Positions 33,558 to 42,802 are shown, counted from the first letter of the stretch. The stretch: DNA of 46,189 nucleotides from Geobacter sp. UBA698 (GCA_002298925.1 DBMM01000066.1:1-46189); one strand, 5' to 3'. Made by a program: numbers and translations. The notes: generated by a model from the sequence alone, not told the origin.

Positions 33558-34592
33558 ATGAAATCACTGGTTGTTAGTTGTCTCCTGACGCTGCTGGTTA
33601 CCACCGCGGCCTGGGGGGAAACCACCCTGAAGCAGGCCCAGGCTTTGTTCAAGCCGGTGCCGACCCGGCCCCCGGTCCTGGCAAAGAACCCTGCAACCCC
33701 GGCCAAATTGGAACTGGGCAAGATGCTCTTCTTCGACCCACGCCTCTCTGCCTCAAATCTGATCAGTTGCAGCACCTGCCATAACATTGGTCTGGGCGGA
33801 GTGGACCTCCAGGAGACCTCTACCGGACATGGCTGGCAGAAAGGCCCGCGCAATGCCCCGACCGTGCTGAATGCCGTCTTCAACGTGGCCCAGTTCTGGG
33901 ACGGGCGAGCCAAGGACCTTGAGGCCCAGGCCAAAGGGCCCGTGCAAGCCTCGGTGGAGATGAACAATAAGCCGGAACGGGTAGTAGCAACCCTCAAGAG
34001 CATCCCTGGTTACCTGCCGTTGTTCAAGAAGGCCTTCCCCGGTGATCAGGACCCCGTGACATTCGATAACGTGGCCCGAGCCATCGAAGTGTTTGAAGCA
34101 ACCCTCATCACCCCGGATGCCCGTTTCGACAAGTACTTGAAGGGCGACCAGAAAGCCTTGACCGCTACCGAGCGTGAAGGATTGCGCCTGTTCATGGACA
34201 AAGGGTGTGCTACCTGTCACAATGGCGTCAACATCGGTGGAGCAGGCTACTTCCCCTTCGGGGTCAAGGAAAATCCGGCGGCCGAGGTTCGCCCGGCGGC
34301 AGATCTGGGCCGCTTCACGGTCACCAACACAGAGGTCGATAAATATGTCTACAAAGCGCCATCATTGCGTAACATAGTCCTGACTGCACCCTATTTCCAC
34401 TCCGGCAAGGTCTGGACGCTGGATGAAGCGGTCAAGATCATGGGTTCAGCGCAACTCGGCATCAGTCTCAGTCCCGGAGAAGACGAAAAAATCGTCGCGT
34501 TCCTGAACACCCTTACCGGTACGCAGCCGCATGTTACGTACCCGATTCTGCCGCCCAATTCCGCTACTACCCCCAAACCGTTGCTACAGTAG
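33558..34592 (+). CDS. Di-haem cytochrome c peroxidase (MacA/CcpA-like)
   Basis: 344 residues, ATG 33558 behind AAGGAGAATCGTT; the longer frame from 33414 lacks a ribosome site. A signal peptide (about 1-22, ending AAWG) precedes two haem sites CSTCH (71-75) and CATCH (217-221). Typical segments LGKMLFFDPRLS, RNAPTVLNAVFNVAQFWDGR and YKAPSLRNIVLTAPYFHSG are present. It reduces H2O2 in the periplasm with electrons from c-type cytochromes; Geobacter MacA also takes part in electron transfer to metals. No cytochrome partner is adjacent. Confidence 0.95.
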   Translation: MKSLVVSCLLTLLVTTAAWGETTLKQAQALFKPVPTRPPVLAKNPATPAKLELGKMLFFDPRLSASNLISCSTCHNIGLGGVDLQETSTGHGWQKGPRNAPTVLNAVFNVAQFWDGRAKDLEAQAKGPVQASVEMNNKPERVVATLKSIPGYLPLFKKAFPGDQDPVTFDNVARAIEVFEATLITPDARFDKYLKGDQKALTATEREGLRLFMDKGCATCHNGVNIGGAGYFPFGVKENPAAEVRPAADLGRFTVTNTEVDKYVYKAPSLRNIVLTAPYFHSGKVWTLDEAVKIMGSAQLGISLSPGEDEKIVAFLNTLTGTQPHVTYPILPPNSATTPKPLLQ

Positions 34593-35032
34593 CGCTACTG
34601 TGCACCCGATGCCGGAGCAAGCTGCCGACGTTGGGCGCACATCCTTACCCCCTTGATTACGAGTAGAACCTGATTCCGTACTACCGTCTCATCCTCGTCT
34701 GTTGCGGTGATATTTTGATAATAGCCACCCTCTCGGTTGTGATGCGGGACTCATGCAAGGAATCCCTTTGACAAGAGAGTTAATAGCATGCAGAAGGTCA
34801 ACGGCCAGTTACACCAGAAATATGTTTAGGCCTACCCCCTTTCCTGATATGAGTCAACGGCTGTCTCCTGCAAAACGGCTTGCTTCTGCCAGGCGCGAAA
34901 GGTATGCCTCGTTTCTTGGTTTGATTGGGTTCGGCATCGTGATCTCCTTATGACATTTCACAATGCACTGTAGTGAGGGATGGGTTAGAATTACGGTTTG
35001 AGGTCAAGACATTTATCAAGAAAGTAGAAACC
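34593..35032. other. 440-base intergenic region
   Basis: Between the cytochrome c peroxidase and the RND membrane fusion gene. It holds one short minus-strand open frame with a strong ribosome site (34854-34937) and otherwise nothing I recognise. No terminator with a T run was found. The plus-strand frame 34753-34953 has no ribosome site and no family similarity. Confidence 0.5.
34854..34937 (-). CDS. Candidate 27-residue small protein or gene start
   Basis: On the minus strand AAGGAGATCACG is followed by ATG and 27 codons: MPNPIKPRNEAYLSRLAEAS then RFAGDSR and TGA. The ribosome site is textbook, but the length is short and the family unknown. It may be a true small protein, or the start of a gene truncated by a deletion between the peroxidase and the RND genes. 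Confidence 0.3.
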   Translation of the reverse strand: MPNPIKPRNEAYLSRLAEASRFAGDSR

Positions 35033-36148
35033 ATGAAGCACGCATCAATAATCCTGACAATTTCCGTTGTAGTGCTTTTCTGTGCATCCTGTACGGCCCA
35101 CAAGGAGAAGCCCAAAGCAAAGCCGCCGGTGCCGGTCAAGATGGCGCAGGTACTGCTGAAAGATGTGCCGGTTCAGGTTAAGGCCATTGGCACCATCGAG
35201 GCTTTCACCAGCGTTGCCATCAAGTCGCAAGTGAGCGGCCAGATTGCACGGATCCATTTCAAAGAAGGGAGCGATGTGGAGAAGGGATCCTTGCTGATCA
35301 GCATCGATCCGGAGCCGTTCCAGGCAACAGTGAGCCAATACGAGGCCGCCCTGGCCAAGGATCAGGCTCAGGCTCAATTCGCCCGAGAACAGGCGCAGCG
35401 TTATGCGGGGTTGATTAAGGAAGGAATCGTTACCCACGACCAATATGAGCTACTGCGCTCAAATGCCGAGGCTCTGGCCGCCACCTTGGCTGCAGATCGT
35501 GCTGCCATCAAGAACGCCAAAATTCAGCTCGGATATTGTTCCATCCGGTCGCCCATCACTGGCCGGACCGGCACCATCGCAATGCAACCCGGCAACCTGG
35601 TGAAGGCGAACGACCTGCCAATCGTGACCGTTAACCAGCTCAGCCCGATCTACGCCACTTTTTCCCTGCCGGAAAAACGACTTGCGGAAGTAAAGCGGGC
35701 CATGGCTGCCGGTCAGTTGAAGATAGAGGCCATAGTTCCCAATGAACCGGGCAGCACCGAGGTCGGGACGATCAGTTTTCTGGATAATGCCGTGAATCCG
35801 GCCACGGGCACGATCAAGCTCAAAGGGGTTTTTGCCAACACGTCGCACAAACTCTGGCCGGGCCAGTTTACCGACGTGGTGCTCACCCTCGCCTCCCGGC
35901 AAAATGCTGTGGTCGTCCCGACCCAGGCTATCCAGACCAGCCAGCAAGGAGAGTTTGTCTATGTGGTGAAGCCGGATAGCAAGGTGGAGATGCGTTCGGT
36001 AATATCTGCGGCGGCAGGCGAGGAGACGGTCATCGAAAGAGGGTTGGCAGCGGGCGAAACCGTGGTGGTAGATGGCCAATTGCGCCTGACACCCGGAGCC
36101 TCCGTGATAACGAAAGACAAGCAGACCGCTAAGGGGAAGCAGGAATGA
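35033..36148 (+). CDS. RND efflux membrane fusion lipoprotein
   Basis: 371 residues, ATG 35033. The leader ends FCASC, giving a lipoprotein with Cys20. The fold is the HlyD/AcrA type: first barrel-sandwich half with TIEAFTSVAIKSQVSGQI, alpha-hairpin (about 100-165, Gln/Ala-rich), second half SIRSPITGRTGTIAMQPGNL, and beta-barrel domains. It links the RND pump to an outer-membrane channel. The RND gene starts within its stop codon (ATGA). No TolC-like gene is nearby. Confidence 0.93.
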   Translation: MKHASIILTISVVVLFCASCTAHKEKPKAKPPVPVKMAQVLLKDVPVQVKAIGTIEAFTSVAIKSQVSGQIARIHFKEGSDVEKGSLLISIDPEPFQATVSQYEAALAKDQAQAQFAREQAQRYAGLIKEGIVTHDQYELLRSNAEALAATLAADRAAIKNAKIQLGYCSIRSPITGRTGTIAMQPGNLVKANDLPIVTVNQLSPIYATFSLPEKRLAEVKRAMAAGQLKIEAIVPNEPGSTEVGTISFLDNAVNPATGTIKLKGVFANTSHKLWPGQFTDVVLTLASRQNAVVVPTQAIQTSQQGEFVYVVKPDSKVEMRSVISAAAGEETVIERGLAAGETVVVDGQLRLTPGASVITKDKQTAKGKQE

Positions 36149-39100
36149 ACATCGCGGATATCTTCATCCGCAGACCGATCATGACCTCCCTGATCATGAT
36201 CGCCATCTTCATTTTCGGGGTGGTATCCTATCAGCGGCTGCCGGTAAACGACCTGCCCAACGTAGATTTTCCGACCATCCAGGTAAACGCCAACCTCCCT
36301 GGCGCCAATCCGGATACCATGGCGTCGGCGGTGGCGACCCCGCTGGAGAACCAGTTGTCGACTATTGCCGGCGTCGATTCCATGACCTCGACCAACGGTA
36401 TCGGCACGACCCGGATAACCCTGCAGTTCACCCTGGACCGCGACATCGATGCAGCGGCCCAGGATGTCCAGGCGGCCATTTCGCTGGCCATCCGCTCATT
36501 GCCGAAAGACATGCCGACACCCCCCTCCTTTCGCAAGGTCAATCCGGCGGACCAGCCGGTCCTCTACCTGGCGCTCAGCTCCCCTACCCTGCCGCTCTCG
36601 ACGGTTGACGAATATGCCCAGACCCTCATCGCCCGCCGCATCTCCACCATCAGCGGCGTGGCACAGGTTAACGTGCATGGATCGCAGAAATATGCCGTGC
36701 GGGCCCAGCTCGATCCGAAGTCGCTGGCATCCCGCCAGATCGGCATCGACGAAGTGGCCACCGCCATTGACGAGACCAACGTCAATCTCCCCACCGGGGT
36801 TCTGGATGGCGCCAAACAGGCATTTACCATCGAAGCCAACGGGCAGTTGTTCCGGGCTTCTGCCTACCGGCAGATGGTGGTGGCCTATCGGGACGGTTCA
36901 CCGGTTCGCCTGGAAGAGCTCGGGCGGGTGATCGACAGTGTGGAGAATACCAAAACGGCAGGCTGGTACAATAACACCCGCGCCATTGTCCTGACCGTCC
37001 AGCGCCAGCCGGGCACCAACACCATCGATGTGGTGGACAACGTCAGAAAGCTGCTGCCGACCTTCCGCAGCCAGATGCCGGCCTCGGTGGAGCTGAACGT
37101 GCTCTATGACCGTTCGATCCTGATCCGTGAATCCATGCATGACGTCAAGTTCACCCTGGTTCTGACCATCGGCCTGGTCATCATGGTGATCTTTCTCTTT
37201 CTGCGCAACCTGTCAGCCACGATCATCCCCTCACTTGCAGTGCCCATGTCCATCGTCGGCACCTTCACCGTCATGCAGCTTCTGGGGTTCTCGCTCAACA
37301 ACATCTCCATGATGGCCCTGACCCTGGCAGTTGGTTTCGTGGTGGACGACGCCATTGTCATGCTGGAGAATATCGTCCGGCACATGGAAAAAGGGGAGAA
37401 CGCCATGGAGGCCGCATTCAAAGGCTCCCGGGAGATCGGCTTCACCATTCTTTCCATGACCATTTCGCTGGTGGCGGTCTTTATCCCGGTCCTGTTCATG
37501 GGGGGGATTCTGGGGCGCCTGCTGCACGAATTCGCCATCACCATCAGCGTGGCGATTCTGGTCTCCTGCTTCGTCTCCGTGACCCTGACCCCCATGCTCT
37601 GCAGCCGCTTTCTGAAACCGCCGGCCACTGAGCAGCACGGCCGCCTGTTCATGGCCATGGAGCGGTTTTTCGACGGGATGCTCCATCTCTACGAACGCTC
37701 CCTGAAACAGGTGCTGCGCTATCGGCTGACGACCATGGTGGTGACGCTGCTGATCACGCTCCTGACGGTATGGCTGTTCACCGTGATTCCCATGGGATTT
37801 CTGCCGACCGAAGACACCGGCCGAATCAACGCCGATACCGAGACCGCCCAGGGGACCTCCTTTGCCGACATGAAACTGCACCAGGAAGCGGTGGCCGCCA
37901 TCATCGCCACGGACCCCAATATCGATGGTTTCATGTCATCCATCGGTGGAGGCCGTGGCAGCAATGCCGGCAGTTTTTTCATGCGGCTCAAACCACGCAA
38001 TGAGCGTAATCTATCGGCGGATGAGATTATCCAGGAACTACGCCCCAAACTGGCAAAGGTAACGGGAATCCGCACCTTCCTGAAAAACGTCCCTTCGATA
38101 CAGATCGGCGGGACCAGTTCCAAAAGCCAGTACCAGTTCACCCTGCAAGGTCAGGATACGGACGAACTGTACCGCTCTGCTGCCGATTTCGAGACCAGGT
38201 TGCGGGAGATCCCGGAGCTTATGGACGTGACCAGCGACCTGCAGATAAGTAATCCCCAGGTACATGTAGAGATCAACCGTGACAAGGTGGCGGCCCTGGG
38301 TCTCACCGTACTGCAGGTGGAAGACGCCCTGGCCTATGCCTATGGTTCGCGCCAGGTTTCCTCCATCTTCGCCCCCACCAACCAGTACCAGGTCATCCTC
38401 GAACTTGACCCGCTCTACCAGGGGGACCCGGCAGCGCTTGGCATGCTCTACATCCATGCCAAAACCGGGCAACTGGTGCCATTGGAAACCATCGCCACCA
38501 TCTCCAGAACCATCGGTCCGCTGGCGGTCAATCATCTGGGTCAGCTTCCCGCAGTGACGATCTCGTTCAATCTCCGCCCCGGCGTCGCCCTGGGTGACGC
38601 AATGAAACTGGTTGACAAGCTGGCCGACACGGCGCTCCCCGCGTCCATTAGCACCAGTTTCCAGGGGACCGCCCAGGCCTTCAAGTCCTCATTCAGCGGG
38701 TTATGGGTACTGCTGGCAATGGCCATCTTTGTCATCTACATCGTACTCGGCGTGCTCTATGAAAGCTACATCCACCCGATCACGATCCTGTCCGGCCTCC
38801 CGGCCGCCGGGTTCGGGGCGCTGATTACCCTGATGATCTTCAAGTGCGATCTGAATATTTACGGTTTTGTCGGGATAATCATGCTGATCGGCATCGTCAA
38901 GAAGAACGCCATCATGATGATCGACTTTGCCCTAGAGGCAGAGCGGGAGGCCGGCATGCGACCGCTGGACGCCATTTATGAAGGAGCGATCGTCCGTTTC
39001 AGGCCGATCATGATGACCACCATGGCGGCCCTGATGGGAACCCTGCCGATTGCCCTGGGACTGGGCGCCGGCGGGGAGTCGCGGCAACCGTTGGGTCTGG

Positions 39101-39246
39101 CGGTGGTGGGCGGGTTGCTGACGTCGCAGTTGCTGACCCTCTACATCACGCCGGTGGTCTATTACTACATGGACCGGTTTCTGGCCCGAGTGCGCCCACG
39201 AAATACAGCAGTGAAGGTAAGCGCCACTGCTAATGTGGAGACGTAA
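36145..39246 (+). CDS. RND multidrug-type efflux pump (HAE1 family)
   Basis: 1033 residues, the normal length for HAE1 (AcrB/MdtB/MdtC) pumps, with twelve membrane helices in two repeats. Seen: N-terminal FIRRPIMTSLIMIAIFIFGV, the proton-relay pair in VGFVVDDAIVMLEN (helix 4), the signature LPNVDFPTIQVNANLPGA, and a second-half helix NAIMMIDFALEAERE. It extrudes hydrophobic compounds with proton drive from the inner membrane through its fusion protein. It is coupled at both ends: ATGA at the start, and TAATG to the small Cys-rich protein at the end. Confidence 0.95.
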   Translation: MNIADIFIRRPIMTSLIMIAIFIFGVVSYQRLPVNDLPNVDFPTIQVNANLPGANPDTMASAVATPLENQLSTIAGVDSMTSTNGIGTTRITLQFTLDRDIDAAAQDVQAAISLAIRSLPKDMPTPPSFRKVNPADQPVLYLALSSPTLPLSTVDEYAQTLIARRISTISGVAQVNVHGSQKYAVRAQLDPKSLASRQIGIDEVATAIDETNVNLPTGVLDGAKQAFTIEANGQLFRASAYRQMVVAYRDGSPVRLEELGRVIDSVENTKTAGWYNNTRAIVLTVQRQPGTNTIDVVDNVRKLLPTFRSQMPASVELNVLYDRSILIRESMHDVKFTLVLTIGLVIMVIFLFLRNLSATIIPSLAVPMSIVGTFTVMQLLGFSLNNISMMALTLAVGFVVDDAIVMLENIVRHMEKGENAMEAAFKGSREIGFTILSMTISLVAVFIPVLFMGGILGRLLHEFAITISVAILVSCFVSVTLTPMLCSRFLKPPATEQHGRLFMAMERFFDGMLHLYERSLKQVLRYRLTTMVVTLLITLLTVWLFTVIPMGFLPTEDTGRINADTETAQGTSFADMKLHQEAVAAIIATDPNIDGFMSSIGGGRGSNAGSFFMRLKPRNERNLSADEIIQELRPKLAKVTGIRTFLKNVPSIQIGGTSSKSQYQFTLQGQDTDELYRSAADFETRLREIPELMDVTSDLQISNPQVHVEINRDKVAALGLTVLQVEDALAYAYGSRQVSSIFAPTNQYQVILELDPLYQGDPAALGMLYIHAKTGQLVPLETIATISRTIGPLAVNHLGQLPAVTISFNLRPGVALGDAMKLVDKLADTALPASISTSFQGTAQAFKSSFSGLWVLLAMAIFVIYIVLGVLYESYIHPITILSGLPAAGFGALITLMIFKCDLNIYGFVGIIMLIGIVKKNAIMMIDFALEAEREAGMRPLDAIYEGAIVRFRPIMMTTMAALMGTLPIALGLGAGGESRQPLGLAVVGGLLTSQLLTLYITPVVYYYMDRFLARVRPRNTAVKVSATANVET

Positions 39247-39623
39247 TGAGCCTTGCACATCAACAACTGACTGCCCTTCTCCTTCTGGTGATGGTCCTTT
39301 TGGCGCCGCTCATCTCGATTGCCCATGACCTGAAATCAGGAGAGATGAAGGCAGAGTGTGCCTGTCATCTGCTGCATGATGATTGTAGACATGACAGTGA
39401 CAGTAATGGGTTCCCGAATGATTGCCCCTACGATGGGTTAGGCGACTGTTGTGACCATGAAGATTGCTGGGAAGATGCCCTGGAGCCGCCATGCGCCTCC
39501 GGATTGACTATATATTCAGACCCGTCACAGGTATTCCAGCCATACCCCGCAAGAACCTTACCCAAAGTCTATCTCGCCATCTTTGTCCCCCCTGAAAGCT
39601 GCTGCTGTTCACTATCCCCCTGA
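39246..39623 (+). CDS. Cys/His-rich exported protein coupled to RND pump
   Basis: 125 residues, starting inside the RND stop codon (TAATG). The N-terminal hydrophobic segment (about 8-26, LTALLLLVMVLLAPLISIA) is a signal peptide or anchor. The rest has 11 cysteines and several His/Asp: ECACHLLHDDCRH, NDCPYDGLGDCCDHEDCWED, EPPC and a CCC near the end. The pattern suggests metal binding or many disulfides in the periplasm. I recognise no family. Coupling to the pump argues for a role with it, such as metal capture or sensing. Confidence 0.75.
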   Translation: MSLAHQQLTALLLLVMVLLAPLISIAHDLKSGEMKAECACHLLHDDCRHDSDSNGFPNDCPYDGLGDCCDHEDCWEDALEPPCASGLTIYSDPSQVFQPYPARTLPKVYLAIFVPPESCCCSLSP

Positions 39624-39660
39624 TCGTCTGTTCGTGCAAATGACTGCCCCAAGTCTGGCG

Positions 39661-39689
39661 CTACACCAACCTCGATGAGGTTGGTGTAG
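39661..39689. repeat. Perfect 13-bp hairpin before ccsB
   Basis: CTACACCAACCTC and its exact reverse complement flank a GAT loop. It lies 37 bases after the Cys-rich gene stop and 34 bases before the GTG of ccsB. No T run follows on either strand, so it may be a 3'-end processing or weak terminator hairpin. Confidence 0.55.
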
Positions 39690-39723
39690 AAGTGCGCCAT
39701 CACAGTATTGAGGAGGAAAAACC

Positions 39724-40572
39724 GTGACCAGTTCGCTGCTGTTCAACATCACCACGTTTGCTTATCTGGTTTCCATGCTCTGCTTTTTCATTCATCTGGC
39801 GTCCCGGAATGAGCATGCCGGAGTTGCAGGCAGTTATACCGCTTATGGCGGACTCCTGGCGCAGACCGTCGCCATCCTGCTTCGATGGAAAGAATCCTAT
39901 GACGTGGGGATGGGGCACGCCCCGCTGTCGAACCTCTACGAATCGGTGGTGTTCTTTTCCTGGACTATTGTCCTCGCCTTCGCCTTCATCGATTTCAAGT
40001 ACCGCTACCGCGTCATCGGCGCGTTCGTCATCCCCTTCGCCCTGCTGGGCATGGCCTGGGGACAACTCAGCCTGGACAGTGGCATTCAGCCGCTGGTTCC
40101 GGCGTTGCAAAGCAACTGGCTCACGTACCATGTCATCACCTGCTTTCTCGGGTACGCCGCATTTGCCGTGGCCTGTGGCGTGGCCATCATGTACCTGATC
40201 AAAACCCGGGCCAGTGTAGCCGGCAAGGGTAAGTTGGCCGGGATTCTGGCCATGTTTCCGCCGGACAGGGTTCTCGATGACCTCAACTACCGGGCGATCA
40301 TGGTCGGATTTCCCCTGTTGACGCTGGGGATCGTCACCGGCGCCGCCTGGGCCAACTATGCCTGGGGTACCTACTGGAGCTGGGACCCGAAGGAAACCTG
40401 GTCGTTGATCGTCTGGTTCGTGTATGCCGCCTTCCTGCACGCCCGGATCACGCGAGGTTGGGCCGGACGAAAAGCCGCGTGGCTTTCCATAGTCGGCTTT
40501 GCTTCAACCATATTCTGCTACCTTGGGGTCAATCTTTTCCTCTCGGGTCTGCATAGTTATGGAGGCAACTGA
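39724..40572 (+). CDS. ccsB: Cytochrome c biogenesis protein CcsA/CcsB (WWD domain)
   Basis: 282 residues, GTG start after GAGGAGGAAAAACC. About eight membrane helices and the haem-handling WWD motif WGTYWSWDPKETWSLIVW (about 216-233), followed by the His in FLHARITRGW and in SGLHSYGG. This is the haem-delivery/ligation subunit of System II cytochrome c maturation, which works with ResB (CcsB/Ccs1 in other naming). No ResB gene is present in the window. The gene fits a cytochrome-rich organism. Confidence 0.92.
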   Translation: MTSSLLFNITTFAYLVSMLCFFIHLASRNEHAGVAGSYTAYGGLLAQTVAILLRWKESYDVGMGHAPLSNLYESVVFFSWTIVLAFAFIDFKYRYRVIGAFVIPFALLGMAWGQLSLDSGIQPLVPALQSNWLTYHVITCFLGYAAFAVACGVAIMYLIKTRASVAGKGKLAGILAMFPPDRVLDDLNYRAIMVGFPLLTLGIVTGAAWANYAWGTYWSWDPKETWSLIVWFVYAAFLHARITRGWAGRKAAWLSIVGFASTIFCYLGVNLFLSGLHSYGGN

Positions 40573-40908
40573 TGTCATCTGCCGTCAATCAGTACCAAAG
40601 AAATTGGATAGAGTGGAGGGTAGACAGAGCTGAGAACGGTGGTGGAGGGGAGACCTGACATTTTCTGATGACAGTGTATACTCTACATAAAGAACTCCAT
40701 TACGGACTACGGGGATAGGCACGTGGGTGTATGAGTAACAGGAGAAAAGGTATTCAATTCCGAGAACTCCATGAAACGGTTTCAGTCAACGGACTGGTTC
40801 TGAAGTTGAGAGCCGGATCGCGGCGAGAGAGGTGATACCAGAACATCCGGCTGTTGAGGGAAGTCGAAAGCGTAATTTCAGCTACATAAAATCGGGGAGG
40901 AGAAAGCA
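40573..40908. other. 336-base intergenic region with hairpin
   Basis: No gene recognised. A minus- and plus-strand scan gives only short frames without ribosome sites (for example 40731-40835). A perfect 8-base stem, AGCCGGAT (40811-40818) with ATCCGGCT (40845-40852), encloses 26 bases near the right end, upstream of the next gene. The sequence GGGGAGGAGAAAGCA just before 40909 is the ribosome site of that gene. Confidence 0.5.
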
Positions 40909-41898
40909 ATGCCAAAAATTGTTCGCTTTTACGAAACAGGAGGAGCCGAGGTGCTCAAAATCGAGGAGTTACCACTCGTTGAGCCCGGGGTGAACGAGGT
41001 TCGTCTCAAAGTTGAAGCCATCGGCTTAAATCGCGCAGAAGTCATGTTCCGGCAGGGGCACTATCTGGAAAATCCGGTGTTCCCTTCGCGACTCGGCTAT
41101 GAAGCAGCAGGCATCATAGATGCTATTGGGCCCGGCACTACCGGATTACAAATCGGAGACCGAGTGAGTACGATCCCTTCCTTTTCAATTGGCACTTATG
41201 GCGTCTACGGAGAAAGTGCCGTTGTTCCGGCCTATGCTGTCGCCCATTATCCTGAGAATCTCTCCCCTGTCGAAGGAACTGCCATCTGGATGCAGTATCT
41301 GACGGCTTTCGGGGCGCTCATTGAATTTGGTCATTTGCAGAGAGATGACACCGTCTTGATTACCGCGGCGAGCAGCAGCGTGGGCTTGGCCGCGATCCAG
41401 ATCGTAAAATCAGTCGGGGCGACTGCCATTGCCATTACGCGCGGTGCCGATAAGAAATCATTTCTTATGGGTGCCGGAGCAGATCACGTCGTTGTCACTA
41501 ATGAACAGGATCTGGTCGAAAGCGTGATGTCTCTTACAGCAGGAAAAGGTGTCAACATGGTCTTTGATCCCGTTGCCGGGCCATTACTGGGAGAGCTGGC
41601 CGGGGCGTCGGCTCCCGGTGCGACCATCTTTGAATATGGAGCGTTATCAGCGGAGCCAACCACATTCCCCTTGTTTGCAGCGCTAGCCAAGGGCTTGACG
41701 GTGCGGGGCTATACACTCTTTGAAATTGTGAAAAATGCCGAAAGCCTTGCTCGAGGCAAACAATTCATCTACAGCGGGCTTAAAACGGGAGAATTGAAAC
41801 CCATCATCGACCGCACTTTCCCTCTGGAAAGTATTGTCGAAGCCCACAAGTACATGGAATCCAACCAACAACAAGGTAAGATTGTGGTTAAAGTTTGA
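40909..41898 (+). CDS. Quinone-oxidoreductase-like medium-chain dehydrogenase
   Basis: 329 residues, ATG after GGGAGGAGAAAGCA. It is a zinc-free MDR enzyme: N-terminal catalytic GroES-like domain (MPKIVRFYETGGAEVLKIEE, EVMFRQGHY), no Cys zinc ligands, and a Rossmann domain with ITAASSSVGLAAIQIVKSVG (about 146-165) where GxGxxG is replaced by ASSSVG as in QOR-type enzymes. The ending HKYMESNQQQGKIVVKV is typical. It probably reduces quinones, enals or related carbonyls with NADPH. Monocistronic. Confidence 0.92.
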   Translation: MPKIVRFYETGGAEVLKIEELPLVEPGVNEVRLKVEAIGLNRAEVMFRQGHYLENPVFPSRLGYEAAGIIDAIGPGTTGLQIGDRVSTIPSFSIGTYGVYGESAVVPAYAVAHYPENLSPVEGTAIWMQYLTAFGALIEFGHLQRDDTVLITAASSSVGLAAIQIVKSVGATAIAITRGADKKSFLMGAGADHVVVTNEQDLVESVMSLTAGKGVNMVFDPVAGPLLGELAGASAPGATIFEYGALSAEPTTFPLFAALAKGLTVRGYTLFEIVKNAESLARGKQFIYSGLKTGELKPIIDRTFPLESIVEAHKYMESNQQQGKIVVKV

Positions 41899-42319
41899 AG
41901 CTGCTGTTAAGTCAAGAGAGGTAGAGTAGAGAGCAGGCCAGAACCTGCGCTACCAGTCGATGGGGGCACAACCAGACACAAGACGTTACTCTGCTCGGTG
42001 GTAGCGAACACTGGTAAAAACTTCCAGGGTACCAAACGGCAATAGTTCTGACTCAACTGGTCAGGCACGATCTGTTCCGCCGCGCTCTCTTTCCCGAGAC
42101 AGCCCTTCCATAATCTGAAGTCATAGTATGGGACGTTTCCTCAATGCCGAGTCCGGATTGTGCCGGTCAACCTTATCCATGCCCACCGGATCGTCTGCGC
42201 TTTCAACATAAGTGGATGGAATGGCCTCAACCTTGTTCGCGATGACGTGAGAAGAAAGTTCGATTGTTGGCGTCTGTCATGTCACGCAGTTCAAACGGCA
42301 CCGTGGAAGAAAATATCCA
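41899..42319. other. 421-base region without recognisable gene
   Basis: Between the quinone-oxidoreductase-like gene and double-HTH copy 3. I found no ribosome-site-backed open frame and no similarity to the other repeat flanks. A plus-strand frame (42160-42393) has no family resemblance and runs into the HTH gene. The region is a candidate old comM-flank or degraded accessory sequence. Confidence 0.5.
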
Positions 42320-42802
42320 CTATTTCTTCTCTGCAAGAAGGAAAGTTTCCTGTATTTCCAGAAACCGTTCGATCTTCTCCCGGTTCTTCCTGAATGGGTA
42401 GTGCCGGCCACTCAACCAATCTGACAGTTGTTCCGGGTCACGGCCCATCGCTTCACCTAGATGATCCAGGTTCATCCCCATTGATCTCTTGTACCACGCA
42501 AGCCTTCCTATAGTGTCATCCGGACAGTCGAACGGTATATATCCTAGAAATTTGATAATTCTTGGATTATAGTGCAGTTCCGGCTCGACTCCGTGCTCCC
42601 AGTTCCAGACTGAAGACACGGTGACGCCGATGATATCGGCTACCTCTCCCTGGAGGAGGCCAAGATCCATTCTTTTCTTGCGGATGTGTTCACCGACTGT
42701 GATTGGAAATTCGGGATAACCGGGAAGCTGCTGTTTTTCAAGGGGAAGATGGATTGAGAACGAGTGCCGTCTTGAATGGGAATAGTAGAGAAAGGTGTAC
42801 AC
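42320..42802 (-). CDS. Double-HTH XRE-type regulator, copy 3
   Basis: 160 residues, starting at GTG (complement of 42800-42802), the same position as copies 1 and 2. The opening VYTFLYYSHSRRHSFSI differs more than the copies at 11 and 25 kb, while both HTH units (MDLGLLQGEVADIIGVTVSS; MNLDHLGEAMGRDPEQLSDW) are kept. The upstream palindrome and hairpin are missing: comM coding sequence (CPCGYLADP...) begins right at the start codon on the other strand. Its own promoter must therefore lie in comM-derived DNA or be lost. Confidence 0.88.
   Translation of the reverse strand: MYTFLYYSHSRRHSFSIHLPLEKQQLPGYPEFPITVGEHIRKKRMDLGLLQGEVADIIGVTVSSVWNWEHGVEPELHYNPRIIKFLGYIPFDCPDDTIGRLAWYKRSMGMNLDHLGEAMGRDPEQLSDWLSGRHYPFRKNREKIERFLEIQETFLLAEKK

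Noticed and set aside
34753..34953. Plus-strand open frame of 66 codons
   Set aside because: No ribosome site and it runs antisense to the better supported small frame at 34854-34937.
40811..40852. Possible group II intron domain V
   Set aside because: The stem matches AGCCGGAT/ATCCGGCT but the interior is too long and lacks the AGC triad and GNRA-type layout; no maturase is present.
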